DNA from: Atrichornis clamosus
Taxonomy: Eukaryota > Chordata > Aves > Passeriformes > Menuridae
Reading direction: 5' to 3'
Assembly (NCBI GenBank): GCA_013400975.1
Contig: WBMZ01009009.1
Location: 62,001 to 126,000, forward strand
Length of the DNA: 64,000 nucleotides
The notes under the pieces were generated by a model. That model worked only from the letters and a program-made list of their open reading frames with translations, was not told the DNA's origin and made no database searches. Shown here piece by piece: positions 39,344 through 51,999 of this stretch; the first letter of the stretch is position 1, and each line of letters opens with the position of its first letter. The position numbers and the translations under genes are program-made.

Positions 39344-39351
39344 TCATTTAC
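39344..39351 (-). promoter_or_regulatory. USH2A: Exon 21 donor with in-frame read-through stop (short usherin isoform end)
   Basis: If the exon 21 donor is not used, the frame continues as GGT AAA TGA: Gly, Lys, stop. The TGA is at 39344-39346. The human short usherin (about 1,546 residues, secreted) is known to end just past exon 21 in retained intron sequence. The position here is equivalent. I did not see an obvious AATAAA on the minus strand in the next kilobase, so use of this end in the bird is inference. Confidence 0.5.
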
Positions 39352-39582
39352 CTGTAAAGTAAGTATTGGTGGGGAGAATAGAACTAGCGAATCTGTAATA
39401 CCCATTTCCTGGGAAACGAATCCCTTTCATTACTTCAATACTCATTGTAGATAAAGATGAATCCATCCTTTCCACCTGGTAGATGGGAGAAGGCCCATTA
39501 AGCTCTTCAGGTTCATTCCAATTTATCTTTACCGTTGTGCTGTTTATTCCTTCAACACGAGGGGCATTAAGTTTCCTTGGAG
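39352..39582 (-). CDS. USH2A: USH2A exon 21: half FN3 motif and start of laminin G domain 1
   Basis: This 231-bp exon equals the recalled length of human exon 21. Acceptor ATCCACAG, donor ACAG|GTAAAT, phase 1 at both ends. It starts (A)PRKLNAPRVEGINSTTVKIN, continues WNEPEELNGPSPIYQVERMD, and then reads VMKGIRFPGNGYYRFASS, where laminin G domain 1 begins; it ends LPTNTYFTG. The first part looks like the N-terminal half of an FN3 domain with its Trp and PNG-like turn, but the matching second half is not in the next exons. INST is a glycosylation sequon. It contains no stop but was missed as an open frame because it has no ATG-led run of sufficient length. In human this is the last exon used by the short isoform. 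Confidence 0.93.
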
Positions 39583-42500
39583 CTGTGGATATAAAAAGTT
39601 ATCATTGTCTATAATACTTGGGAAAGTATTTATTGCACATAACATCATAATTTTTGCAAAACATCCTGCTTCAGCTTCTGATCTTCTTAAGAATAAACAC
39701 AGATATTCATAGAAGCTTAATTAGGGGAGAAAAAAACCCTCAAACAATATTCATAATCTTCATGAGACCTTACTTTCAGTTGCACAAGAAATACCTTACT
39801 TTTTTATTCTGGCTTTGGATAAATGTCTCTATAATTACATGTAAAATATTTTTGTTTGTAATCTTTAAGAATATTAATCAACATCTTCATAAAAAGTACA
39901 TTTGTTTCCCTTCCTTGATCAGACTCTCATGCCAAACTCCCTGTAAGTATGTATCTGTATGACTTTCACAACTGGATGTGAGTGAAAAGCAAAGGTGAAT
40001 CTGAACAGAGTTATTTAACTCTTGCTACATCTCAGTATGGTACATGACAAGGAGTCTTTTGTCACTGGGCTTATCCTCATGAAGAGGAGCAGAACAGCTC
40101 TCTGTCCACAGTACAGCAGGCCCATCAGGTTGTTCTCCTCATTATATGCGCACCAACCACCAGCATGTGTTCAAATAATTACTCAGTTCAAGAAAACGAT
40201 CCTCTCCAGCTTTTCTCTACCACTTCTGGTGCACAGCAAGACTCCAGCCAAAATTGTTTCCATGAAGGTAGCAACATAAAATAGTTTTATGTTATTATGA
40301 CGATCCTCCTATCATTTTACCCAATACTTTGATATTCTTTTAAACATTCTGATAGCATTGGGCACTCTATAGCTGAGTTACTAATCAAATTTATTCTATT
40401 TTTTTTATAAAATACTGTACAGTAAGCCACTGGAGGGCAGCATGACCTGTTTGGATAATGGCACGATGGTCATACAGGTGGAAAGAAATGGACCATCACT
40501 GAAACACTGGAAGACAACATCTGGAGAAATTGAACAAAAACACTCTACTATTTATAGAATCTATATACATCTAATCTTGCTTTTTCTTCCCCTTCTGTCC
40601 CTAATAAAGAAAAGGATTTAACAACAGAAACTTCATTTGTACCCAGGAAGCGAAATACAATGACAACTTGTAAAAATTACTTGTTCCCATAATGACACAG
40701 TAAAGAGCAATAAACTCCTTTCAAGAACAATAAAACCTGAATTAAAATATGGGCCTTCAAAATCTGACATGTTACTTCACAGCCCAGCATTATACATAGC
40801 ACAAGTTCTTTAGAGAAGGAGAGATTGCTTCATTTAAAATGAATTAATAACATTCTTTTAACCATCCGCGCATTTCCAAGATCATTAACATATTTTTCAT
40901 TTTTCCTATTTGTTAGTAGTACATTACTTCTTTCTTTTTTCTTTTTCTTTGTCCCCTACACCCCATAACTTGATAAATATTCTTCTTGGAGAAAGAAGAG
41001 AGTGGGGGAACTGGGAAACTGCCAATGGCACTATGAGCTGTAAATTCCTGCTTAGGTATCATTTATGACTTCACAATCTAATTAGTATCTTATGCGTTGG
41101 TAGAAATTTACAATGTGAAAATTGAAGTAATGCAGTGTGAGGTCATAAGCTTTCCTGCATAAGTAGGGCACAGCACTAATGAATTGTGGTATTAATGCAC
41201 AAGTTTAAATAGAAAACATGGCTTAACAATCAAAACTTCACCTTTGAGGGAACCAGACTACGTCAGCATTTTAAATGCAAACTGAAGAGGTTGAGCCCTC
41301 CAGTTCAGATTACTGATGGCAAAACAGAAATGCTAAAATTCACTATTTTAAAAACACATACAGCTGACTAGCACTCATGACAATAACTATATCTTCCTTT
41401 AAAGTCTAGCATTAATAAACGGCAGTTACTTGGACCATAATTATGGCATCTCTGATACCCAAACCTGAAGCTTTTATGGGGCTTATGCAATTAACTACTT
41501 AAATGCATCGTAACACTTGCTTCTCTGACAGGGAAGTATTGATTTTTTAATCATTTTCAAGTCTCCTCTAGCACAAATAAATGTACTACAGTTACAGTTA
41601 ATGCACTGTGTACACGCATTAAACACTGGAATGACACAATTTATTATTTTGTGATATATGGAACAGAAGACTATCCTCTCAGAAAGTAGCATCCTTGCTA
41701 TAGCATTAGTATTTAAACTACAGTCTCCTTGATGCTTGAGAGTTCTTGTGCAAGACACCAGAAAACTGTATAGAACTGGCTACGTAAGTATTTAAAAACA
41801 AATAAAAACAACCAAAAAACCCAAACAGAAAACCCAACTGTGCACAAAACCAGACAAGATTTGAAATAAATCTGTAGTGCTAACCCAGCAGGGTACTAAA
41901 TGCTGAAATTAAAAATATTCAACACTGAAAGATACAGTATATATTTTCCTAAAGGTGTCACTGTGGTACCTGTAGCTACTTTCTGAAAGATGAATCGAGT
42001 ATAATTTTACCTATTTAATTTTTTTTAGTCACGTTCTGTTAAGACACATCTGTCAAAATAATGAGCGTACTGCATTTTAGTGGAATCAAAGTCACATTTT
42101 TGTGTATTTTAATTATGTAGTTTTAATGTCTTGCTATATAATACATATTTAATATAAGGCTAAAACAGTATTTAAAAGCCCCTGATTGCTGCATGCCATT
42201 GTGTAGCAGAGGGCACAGAAAAGACCAATAAAGACAGATGGTCCATACAACTTATGTTGAAGTCATATATCTAAATATAGATGTTGCTACACAGGTCATT
42301 ACAAATAAGCTTTTCCCATGTGTTTATGCACACACATGTACACAAAAATGAAGTTGGTAAGTAAAGAGCAGTTAATTTTGTTTTGTTTGAAATAATATCA
42401 TTTTAGTTTTAGGCTCGAAGACAGATGCCAGCATTTCGCTCTGAACAGATGGTAATTCCATCTAATAGTGCATCTCTGTATTAGTAAGGTCTGTTGTGTA

Positions 42501-45500
42501 TACAAACAGTAATAAACACTAGGTAAGGATCAAAATAAATTTTAATTGTTGACATTAAATTCTGGCAGCCATGGTTCTAAGGATACAATACTCCTTTCTC
42601 AAGTCTGTCAGGTTTACTAATACAACTGCTAAAGCTTTTCCATACTCTGCCAGATTCTTGTCCCAGGAATAACATTTACACTGTGGCCAAATTTTACAGG
42701 TTTACATATGTTTGAACAACTCCTGCTCAGCTTACTGTAGGTAAGTATTTGTGTACTCTTCCACAGAAGCCTTCGATCAGACACTATGAATAGTTCAGCA
42801 AGGTAACAGCAACAAAAAACATATAGGTTTTAATTGTTCTTAAGTTGAATCCAAAATGCATACATACAAATTAAAACAGAACAAAATGGCAAATTTGAGG
42901 ACAAAAAGTTACAGAAAATATGTTTTCTTTTCATCTTGGAGTTTACCTTGCAGGTAAAATTACATGTCTCGCTATGGGTCATTTCATTTTTCCTACAAGT
43001 TATTAGTCCAGAGGACCCCAACTTTACCATGGCATTTCTGGTATGTTTTCTTTTTCTGTACTTCACAGTGGTATCAGTCATTTCAACATTGAGTGAGTAA
43101 GGCAATAATACTTATGTCTTCTGATAATATTTTGAGTTTTAAGAGATTCTTTATAGAGTCCATTTTGGACTCTTTCCCAAAAAAGAGTAAAACCCATCCA
43201 CAAAGGACATCAAAAGAAAATTTAGTAACATGGATACGTTGCAATCATATTTCTTTTAAAATAGATGTAATACACCATATTTTTTTAAAATCATGAAAAA
43301 TATATTGCTTCCACCATATGGGACAACCAACGACTCACCAACCGATTTAAGATGCAGCATATTGAGCTGACCATATGTTACAGTGCTGTTGAATGGCTGA
43401 GTGATTCATGCCCGTCACATTCTAGTATATCAATTAAAGCTCCTTGAAGTCTGCATGATTTGTGTCTCTGTTATTAAACCCTGCTAATTCATCCCACTTA
43501 CACATCTGTTATAAATCTCTAGGAGTGCTGCATGATTCATGGCAATCTGTGAGCATGGTACAGCAAATTCTTCTTCTTGTAATTAACAGTAAATTGTTTT
43601 ACTGCCATGCAATGAATTTTTCAGTTATATTGCAAATGAACTCCTAAATGCACGGTTCTTTCCTAAGAACTGACTTATATTATTAGGCAATTAAAAAGTA
43701 TTGCTTTGAACCAAAAGCTTTTAATCAAGAGGAATGCAACTTAAACATAGCTTTAAAATGTTGCAAATTTGACAGTGAGGAAAAAGAACAAACTGAGCTG
43801 TTTTGAGCTATTTTCAGATGTATAATACGTGGTTGGTAGGGGAGAAGGAACAAATAACTTTTGAGTCCCTACTGATTTCCTGAAACTCAAAGAGCAGTTT
43901 AACTACAGCTTGAACACTTGGCAAGACAAGTTTGAGCAGATTCTATTTATCTCGGAAGTTACTTAAGTCATCTGTCATTATGAAATTTCTCAGATTACTT
44001 TACACTTTTCTAATTGTAAAACAGCGTCTTTATTCTTGGAATAAATAATTGGATAATTAGCCAAGCTGAATCATCAGAGGATTCCAGTGCTGCTCAAGTG
44101 TTCTTGTCAAAGGTGAAGCAAATTCATTTCAGCTTTGCCTCTGTAGCTTTCTGAAGAGGCTTTGATTTTTTTTCCTGCTACATTCTTGGCAGCAGCCTCA
44201 AATTCATGAGTCCATACATCAAGTCAGTAGTTTAACAACAAATGAAATTAAATTCAAAGAAGGGAAACTAATTGAAGGACAGCAACAAAAGTGTTTGGTA
44301 ATGTGCTTTTTAATATGGCATGCCACATTTGCATGATAATTTTTCCTTTTTAGCATGGAGCAGAAAGTGACTAGCTTAATGAGGGATTATTCAAGACAGG
44401 AATGAACAAAATGCATTCATAACTAAGAACAAAGATTGTATTATGAAACGGAAACAGGCAACTGCCGAGAAGTAACTGGATGATTGGTTTATGCATTATG
44501 AATAAAAAGGTAGAAAAATATTTATATTAGTATTCGCTAATGACTATATATACAAGATTGTTGTAATTAAAATTATAAATTAACATATTAAGAGTGCTTG
44601 TTTAATCACTTTGGGTCCTATTCACAATGAAGAGACTTATGTACATGCATGCAAAACAATCTGTGTTTCCAGGCCAGCAGCAAATGGCCCTCGTATTTCT
44701 CTTCTGTAACAAAGGGAACTATACATTACTTACTACCTGTTTAATGGGTATTGGTGATTTTAAAATTGAGGCACAGCATTTGGTAGAAAAGCAGTCTATG
44801 ACAAGCAGAACAAATGAGGCTTTTGAAAAGGGCTTGCACTGGACCTTATTATGAATGGAAATAAAGGAAAAAATGGACAAATTACTCAGATTTAAAGGGT
44901 AATCAAAAAGAAAACAATATCAAGGAGTTTAAGACAGCCCAGAATTACCCCAGCAAACCCAGAGGCAACTCCAAAGCCACCAAATACAACTGCATTAGAA
45001 GTCTGCCAAGAAGCCAGATGCAGCTGGTGCTGGAAGAATATCTTCTACAAATTAGCTTCTGAACCCTGTAATTGCCATCAAAAGCAAAAGATCGGGAATA
45101 CAGTGTGCTGGGGTAAATGGCAGCAATCACAAAGCTATACTGTGCTATGTCTTAAAAATTGCCTTTTAAATGAAATTTTTAAAAAAAATTAAGGACAAAG
45201 GAAAGGCGAACTTAATTACAAGAAATAAGCTTAGTCACACAGTAGCTAATGAAACATAGCTGTACAGATTGTTTAAGGCAACCTTTGACTATATGATTTG
45301 AGATCAGTAGCATAAGCAATTGTACTGGTCCAAGCACTCACATGGCTAATTTCATACTGTTGAAATGTCAGGAATTGATGGACATAAAAAGGTGTTTCTC
45401 TGCCTCACTGAAAAATTTTGAAAACATGCATGTTTTGCATTGGTAGTTCATAATTTTATGCAAACACATTATTACAAAAAGACACTTTTAAAGGACCAGG

Positions 45501-48500
45501 TCTCTCACTGGTACCAGCTAGTATTGTTCTATATATTCCAAGGTACCAGTTCGGAATCCTACATGAGATAAAAGCACGGAACAAAAAGCGCTTTTGAAAT
45601 TGAAAAAGTAAGACCTAGTAAAAACAACAGGAATTTGAACCCAGAGAAAGGAATAAAATAAAATTTTGCTCTGTGTATTGAGACAAAAAATGTAAAATTA
45701 CTGTCCAATATAGCTTTCAGTTACATACATGCAGATCTGCTTGAAGATCTTGGGGCAGACAAAACCAGAGTTCAAATTGGATTCCAAATTTTTCAAATAA
45801 AGTATCAACAATGAACTTTTTTCCTCATCTATTGGCCAAGGATTTCAGTAGCATGAGCACAATATTGCGGTGTACAAAAAGTATTTTGAATACCACAGGG
45901 ATTATGGAAGATGAAGAACCTTAATTTACCATTTAAAAGACTGATTAAAAAGTATGAAACACTTCTTAATTAGTTGTGTATTTAAAAGTCCACTATTTAT
46001 GTATTTCTCTGAACAGGCCAAATTCAAGTTCTTTTTCTGTCCAGTCACCTTCTCTTTGAGTAACAGAGATGAGTAGTTATCTTGTGTTTTGTTTATATGC
46101 TTGTTTGGATCTTTCATCCCAATACCACATTTACACATAACATTGATCTTCCAACGCTTTTTACCATTCTGGGAGGATCAGGCATAACTGTTCAAGTTCT
46201 TTTATTTACCACACCCTCCTGGTTTCAGGAGGGAGCATTTGTAACAGCTTCCACTCAGCCTTTTTATAAAATAACTCCGTTCTTAATTTTATTTTGTTGG
46301 TTTCCTCATTTTCTTTCCTCCCATTATTCTGGTTTGTCTTCTTTTATTACCATTTACAAATATCATGGGTGTATGGATTGGCAAGGAGGAGTTTTTTTGT
46401 CAGCCTGACAGACACAAGGTCATATGGCCAATTTGAGGGTTTTTTTCACTCTACTCCTGCAGAGCTACTCATGAGATATTCCCAGTACAGATGCCTATAT
46501 TGAACCAAGTTAGAAGGAATCCACTCATTATTTTTGCTTCTGGATTTTAACCACAGTCCAAGAGACTTCTCATTGAAAGACAAGAAGACTTTCTGATGCT
46601 TCTGCTCCCTTCGGTATTATCCTTAAATTCTGCTCCTGGTTGCGGTAGTCTCTTTGTCTTTTCAATCTTATCTCAGAACCTCTTACTTTTCTTCCTCAAC
46701 ATTTTTTCTAATGGTTTCGCACCCTTGTCTGTTTGTTTTCATTTTCTGTCTTACAATGTATTAAAAAAAAACCATAAAAAAGTTGCCAGAGAAAAAGGTT
46801 CGATTTTAAAGAGTATATTTTTTATAACTAGTCTTCAAATTAACCTAATGGATCTGAACAAAGCTTAAAAATTACTTGAGACTTTTAGTGGCAAATTTCA
46901 GAAGCCATTGGCAATTCCAAAAAGAAGCCCCTTGCTAATACATATCAATTGGACATGCCAAAATCAGAGTCATCATTGATTTAAATGGTCTCTGTGATAA
47001 ATCAGTATACTCCATACATGGAAGGGGAGTGAAGACGGCTTTCCATTATGTTTTTCCATTATCCTCCTGAGGATCAGAGGAGAATTAGTTTAATTTAGTA
47101 TAACCTCTCACCCAACTTGAAACACAATTCAAAGCTCCTGGATTGTGTTACAATGCAAAGGGACCATCATGCTGAAGCACATTTCAGTCAAGACTTCCTC
47201 CAAAAAGCTGCCTTTGCCAGGTCATGGGGGGGACTGGAGTCCAGCCAGGAAAGCTGTCTCTTTGCCAGGGAGACATTCCTTCATGAAAAAGAACTCTCCA
47301 ACAGTCCTAGAAAGGCAATTTTAATTTCATTTTGCACCGTTCAATGACAAAAAAAAAAAAGATAGTAATGGACTAGGACTTGATTACCTATTTTTACAAC
47401 TGACAGGGACAGGTTTCTCCTAACTTTGTTTCAAGTTTTAACTCACTTTAATTGTCATCATATAAGTAGTGCTTCTTGTAAATTTTCCTTAGAAACAGTT
47501 TTACAGAACTTAACAGAATGAAACATGCCCACAAACACACATGCCAAAAAAAAAAAAACAAAAAAAAAAAAGTGGATGAATAGGATAAAACAAATTTTTC
47601 CAGAAACAAAAAATGTGAATGGTAGAAGATAAAACTGCATGCAAAATTTAAGTTTTTCATTTTTCAGTTTGCCAACATTTAAGACATCACAATAACATGT
47701 TTTAAAAACATTAAAGGACCACAATACAGGACTGATTCTTTTCTTTCAAGGCTTATAAGAGTAAGTAGGAAAAGGATTCAGTGCAAAACAGCTAATAAAT
47801 GGGTACATGTCTGCTATGCTATTTTGTATTCTCCTGTCTTCTCTAATGTGATAGGTCTCTAAGTATTAACACAACCAGGGAGGAGATGGTCATAAACAAG
47901 CTGTCAAGCATAACTAAGCTATTGTTTCTGAATCTTTTAATAAATGTATAAATGCAAAGTTGGATCATTTGTAATAATAAGGTGTGCTGTTTAGGCAACA
48001 TTTGTTTCCATGGTTATCAGCACAGACTAGAACATCATTCCTTGCATGGCTGTGTTTTGGGATAAAGTCATACAAGTAGGACCCTCTGTATATGGCCAGT
48101 CTTCCCCTTGAAAAAACATGGAAAGGCAATGAAATAAACAGACAATGAAGAACTGAGGAGGACAGACTATAGGTAATATCCCAACAGCTTAAATTTCACT
48201 TCAGCAGAAAATTTCAGGTTTTTTCCTATGCAAAACCAAATTACATGAGAGGCAATTTCAAAGATCACCATCACAACATCCATATGACAAACCCATTAAT
48301 TGCTTAACATTTTTAGATAATCATTTTAGCTCATATTGTGAAATTATTTAATGTGATTTAAATGACTATACTAAAAGAAACCACCATCTTAGGTAGTCAG
48401 CTCTCTTCAGATGACCACCAGTATGTCACACAGCATGGATTTTGAGCTTGTATTTACAGTATTATAGAATTGTACTGACTACCTCATTCCATGAATAAAG

Positions 48501-49363
48501 GGACTTGTAAAACTGATTTTCCTAGCAATTTCTCTCTTAAAACCCTCTTGAACCCCCAATGCTGTCCAAGAAGTAAGTCTACACCAGCCCTTTCTTCAAA
48601 GTAAGTACTGGCTTTCTCTGTCTCTGTTCTGTAACAATGCCTATTTTCCCCTAAATTTGTAGGCAGTTAGTACATTTGAAATACACAACAATGCTATTGA
48701 AATTAATTCAAAGACTTTAAGTGTATTAAGATGCACAGGAACATATATGCAGTTTCTTTAGCACTCTATCCACAGATATGTAGATACATCTCTACAAAGC
48801 AAAATCTCAAATCTCAGGAGCTGAATAAACATTTTCAAAAGAGCAGACCCAAAGCATGTATGTTGCTTCTAGTTTAGACACACAAATACACTGTGTACTT
48901 ATACTACCCTTTAAAGAAAATCCATGCAACTCCTCCTGCCATGCTGCTCAAGGCATTAGCACAGCTGGTGCATTTTACATGCCCTGTTATGCAAACATGA
49001 CACACACACTGCAAAACCCAACAACAAATTAAAAACTTCTTAGCATCAGAAATGAATGAATGGATGCAGCCACATTTATGTAAATTCACTGTTTAAACAA
49101 ACGGGAACAAAAAATATACATATCATAACTTGCAACTGAGAGAGCAGTACACAAATCCTACTGCCATAAGAGAGTACCTTAAACCTCCATTGAAAACATT
49201 TTGGGTTTAATCTGTCAAAACAAACAAATAATAATTAAGCAAGTCACTTTGTATTAATACAACACCTACCCCTGCCACTGTGCATCAAACTACGACCATC
49301 ATAGTGGTATTCATTAGTAAACTGTGTGTCAGCTTTGCACTTTGCTACAGATTGTTTTCTTAC
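39583..49363 (-). other. USH2A: USH2A intron 20 (about 9.8 kb)
   Basis: No recent transposable element was recognised across this intron. This is unusual next to intron 21. Several stretches (41.0-41.4, 43.3-43.7, 43.95-44.45 and 47.9-48.1 kb) are of mixed composition and dense in homeodomain-like ATTA, octamer-like and RFX-like motifs. These are candidate conserved noncoding elements only. A-rich simple sequence lies at 47345-47355 and 47547-47572. Open frames up to 108 codons look random. Confidence 0.7.
47547..47572. repeat. A-rich homopolymer pair
   Basis: Two long A runs separated by one C. They create the F-rich open frames on the minus strand. Confidence 0.9.
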
Positions 49364-49508
49364 CAGCTGCCAAGGTTTGCCCCATGCCTGGCTCACTGGT
49401 TACACAGCCAATTTGGTTGCAGAGAGTCACAGTAAAGTTGTACATCCTGTAAGGTTTTAATCCCGTTGCTACGTAGGAGAGCTCGTGAGCCTCAGCTATA
49501 TGCAAAAC
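49364..49508 (-). CDS. USH2A: USH2A exon 20: second half of FN3 domain 4
   Basis: This 145-bp exon, the same length as I recall for human exon 20, runs from a TTGCAG acceptor (phase 0) to a GCTG|GTAAGA donor (phase 1). It reads VLHIAEAHELSYVATGLKPY, then RMYNFTVTLCNQIGCVTSEP, and ends MGQTLAA. It has the conserved G-L-x-P-Y-x-x-Y of FN3 E-F strands and the usherin-type cysteine pair LCNQIGC. NFT is a glycosylation sequon. The reading frame stays open upstream into the intron, but the splice sites and homology place the start at 49508. Confidence 0.94.
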
Positions 49509-50771
49509 CTGCAACGCAAACAGATTGGAAGACAACAGTTGGTTCATAATATTTTCATTCCTGTCAATTGATGACATGTTCACTAATAAGAAACTTGTCT
49601 CTGAACTTGCAGATTCCTTCACTCAGATGTGGGAAAGCCTGCAAAGACCAACTGAGGGAGACAATTATTTTGGAGAGTCTGAACAAGCTGGGATTTAGGT
49701 GATAATACTTCCCATCACACTGTTTTATGAGGTAATAAGCCAGTTCCTGAGTGGATAAATGAGGAAACAAAGTTATTGCCTCATAAAACTGTGTGGTGGT
49801 GCAGTTATCATTACAAACAGTGCAGCTACAATCGAGATGACGAAAATGACACTATTAAGTTGTGAAATCTGACCACCATTGAAGGAGTGACATGATTAGC
49901 AGGCATTAGGAGGGAGGGGAATAACTAATACCTACAAACATTTGCATCTGCATTACTTTAACATTACTATAAGCTATCAGAGGGAGAGGAACTGATTGTA
50001 ATGCAGCATTTTAAATAACTTTGTTATCAGATGTTTGTTTGGATGAAGAATCTTGCAAACCAGTGACCAGAAGCAGTTGGCATTTATGTATCATTACAAC
50101 AGTCCCAGAAACAGTAGTATCCCCATTTCATAGGCAAATAAACTGAGGCCCATCTGTGATAATACCAAAAGACAAAATCACCTCTGAATGAGAAATACAA
50201 TGTGAGAGCACCAGATCCACTTCCACATTCCGATTATGTATCATGTCTCTTTGCTCATTCTTAAAATTTTAGCTTACTACTAATGCCGTATTTGTTCGTC
50301 AAACCCAGCCACTCAAACATTATAACAGTATTTTAAAGTCACATATTTTGACTTTTCAAATCTGTTTCTTTTCTGGTATTTTAGGTTTTCCCACTTCAAA
50401 GATTCATCCTTCTTAATGAAAATGTACATTCCTACAACACACCATGGCTTTAAGCATATCAACAAATATAGCAACAATACAGAATCAGTACATAAAAATA
50501 TCAAGGTAATTTAAATGTTGTTGCACAGTCTCATCCCTCCTAATTTTAAATCTCACCTACTACCGAGAACAAGTCAGCTCAGGGATACAACTTAAAACCT
50601 GAAAGTAGTGTATAACATTACAGAGCACTCGAACTGGTAGGTGGAAAAGTTAGATCAGAGAATATACAACAAATCAGGGAAACAATCCATCACAACACCT
50701 CAGAGGACGTCAGACTTTATCAATTTTAATATTACCAGTTAGGAAAACCTTAACGTAACTAACAATAATAC
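49509..50771 (-). other. USH2A: USH2A intron 19 (about 1.3 kb)
   Basis: This short intron lies between the two halves of FN3 domain 4. It contains a probable old MIR fragment (50075-50165). Nothing else was recognised. Confidence 0.75.
50075..50165 (-). mobile_element. Ancient MIR fragment
   Basis: The plus strand contains TATCCCCATTTCATAGGCAA then ATAAACTGAGGCCC, the reverse complement of the MIR core (GCCTCAGTTTCCTCATCTGT and following), preceded by ATTACAACAGTCCC matching its 3' side. The order is collinear over about 90 bases. Confidence 0.62.
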
Positions 50772-50929
50772 CTGGGAAAATGGCGGCAAGGACCTTTCTT
50801 CATTCATCAAACTGATGCTGTATCCCATCACTTCTCCTCTTGCTAAATCATCTTCAGGTTTTTCCCATGACACATTGAGGGAATATGGTGAAAGGGAGAA
50901 TACTGCTGGAGACGGCATGAATGTTGGTG
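50772..50929 (-). CDS. USH2A: USH2A exon 19: first half of FN3 domain 4
   Basis: This 158-bp exon runs from a TTTCAG acceptor (phase 1) to a CAG|GTATTA donor (phase 0). It reads (A)PTFMPSPAVFSLSPYSLNVS followed by the FN3 tryptophan motif SWEKPEDDLARGE and ends SLPPFSQ. NVS is a glycosylation sequon. Both the length and the remembered human protein indicate that this exon is four codons shorter than human exon 19, with the loss in the loop just before PFSQ. The donor departs from consensus at positions +4 to +6. The frame continues into exon 20 without a split codon. Confidence 0.93.
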
Positions 50930-51999
50930 CTGAAATAAAGTTAATATAATAATATTAATAAAATAAATGAGCAATATGTATAATGCATACTTCCTCACTG
51001 TACTTGTAAATCACCAGTTCAGATAATAATTTCTTTTCCTTTTCTGACTTTATTTTCAAGCCTAGCTGGAATTTTCACCTTATTTTGGTAAGTACCTCAC
51101 TCATCATTCTCCTGTTTTCTATTCTGATTGTGAATTCAGAATAAAACTCTGCCTATGTCTTCAAAGAAATACTAATCAACACCACAGTCCCATCCCCTGT
51201 AGCAGGTAGGAAAGCACATACAAATGAAAAGGTCTTGAAGAAAAACTTCATGCAACATGGGAAAAAACTGATAAAAGCAAAGAGTGTTCAATACTTCAGT
51301 ATCTTAAAAGCAATTCTGTTTGCCAGGCCAGTTTGAAATTAACATGTCTCTCACTTCTTACAAAACAGTTCCCCTGTCTTCCATAGCAAATCTGTTAAAG
51401 GATTGTTTGCACTGCAGTTAAATCCCCACCTGATTACTCTGTAATAATAGGATACCAACTCATAGCACTTCTGCTATGTACAAACAACCCCACTAATGGA
51501 CCTCTTCCCAAATACAATTTAACACTTTTATAACATATAGTATTTAGGAACAGATAAGCACGAAGACTCATTTTGAAGGAGGAATTATTTTAGCCTGCTG
51601 TTTTGCTGGAGCAAATGACTGAGGATATGATTTTCAAGCTAATAGCAAAAAAAAGCATCAGTAACATAACAGAGATGTTTAATTGCCAATCATGGTCTCT
51701 TATCAGTCTGAAACTCTTAGATTTCTACTGAAATAACAGAAATAAATTGCTGATATTTCAAATAATATGTCAAGAAGCAAAGTCCTTTTGAAAATCTGAA
51801 CAGAAGGGTCACATTCAGAGACACGTTCAGTTTGCCCCAGGCCAACTGGTTACACTTCAGAAAAAAGGGTCCATATTATGACACTTGGCCTCCATAAAAG
51901 CATATGAAGAGTCATAAGGAGTTAAAGAGCACAGTTGCCTGTCCCAAACACTGTTAAGGCCACAGAAGGACTTTGCCATGAGACAAGCACAGAAGGGAG

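Larger units (their letters stand above)
6063..39351 (-). other. USH2A: USH2A intron 21 (about 33 kb)
   Basis: This is the largest intron in the window. It interrupts laminin G domain 1 between exons 21 and 22. It holds three CR1 copies (20815-21090, 28085-29675, 33385-34270), an ancient LINE relic near 24.6-25.1 kb, MIR/L2-type fragments at 12.3 and 17.8 kb, a repeat-like GC-rich block at 30.3-31.05 kb, a pyrimidine-rich block at 16 kb, a G-run at 23.5 kb and a T25 tract at 27.1 kb. The stretches 6.6-11.6 kb, 13-16 kb, 18-20.8 kb, 21.1-23.5 kb, 25.1-27 kb, 31.1-33.3 kb and 34.3-39.3 kb show only AT-rich sequence and short unconvincing open frames. A large intron at this position is also known in human. 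Confidence 0.8.
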
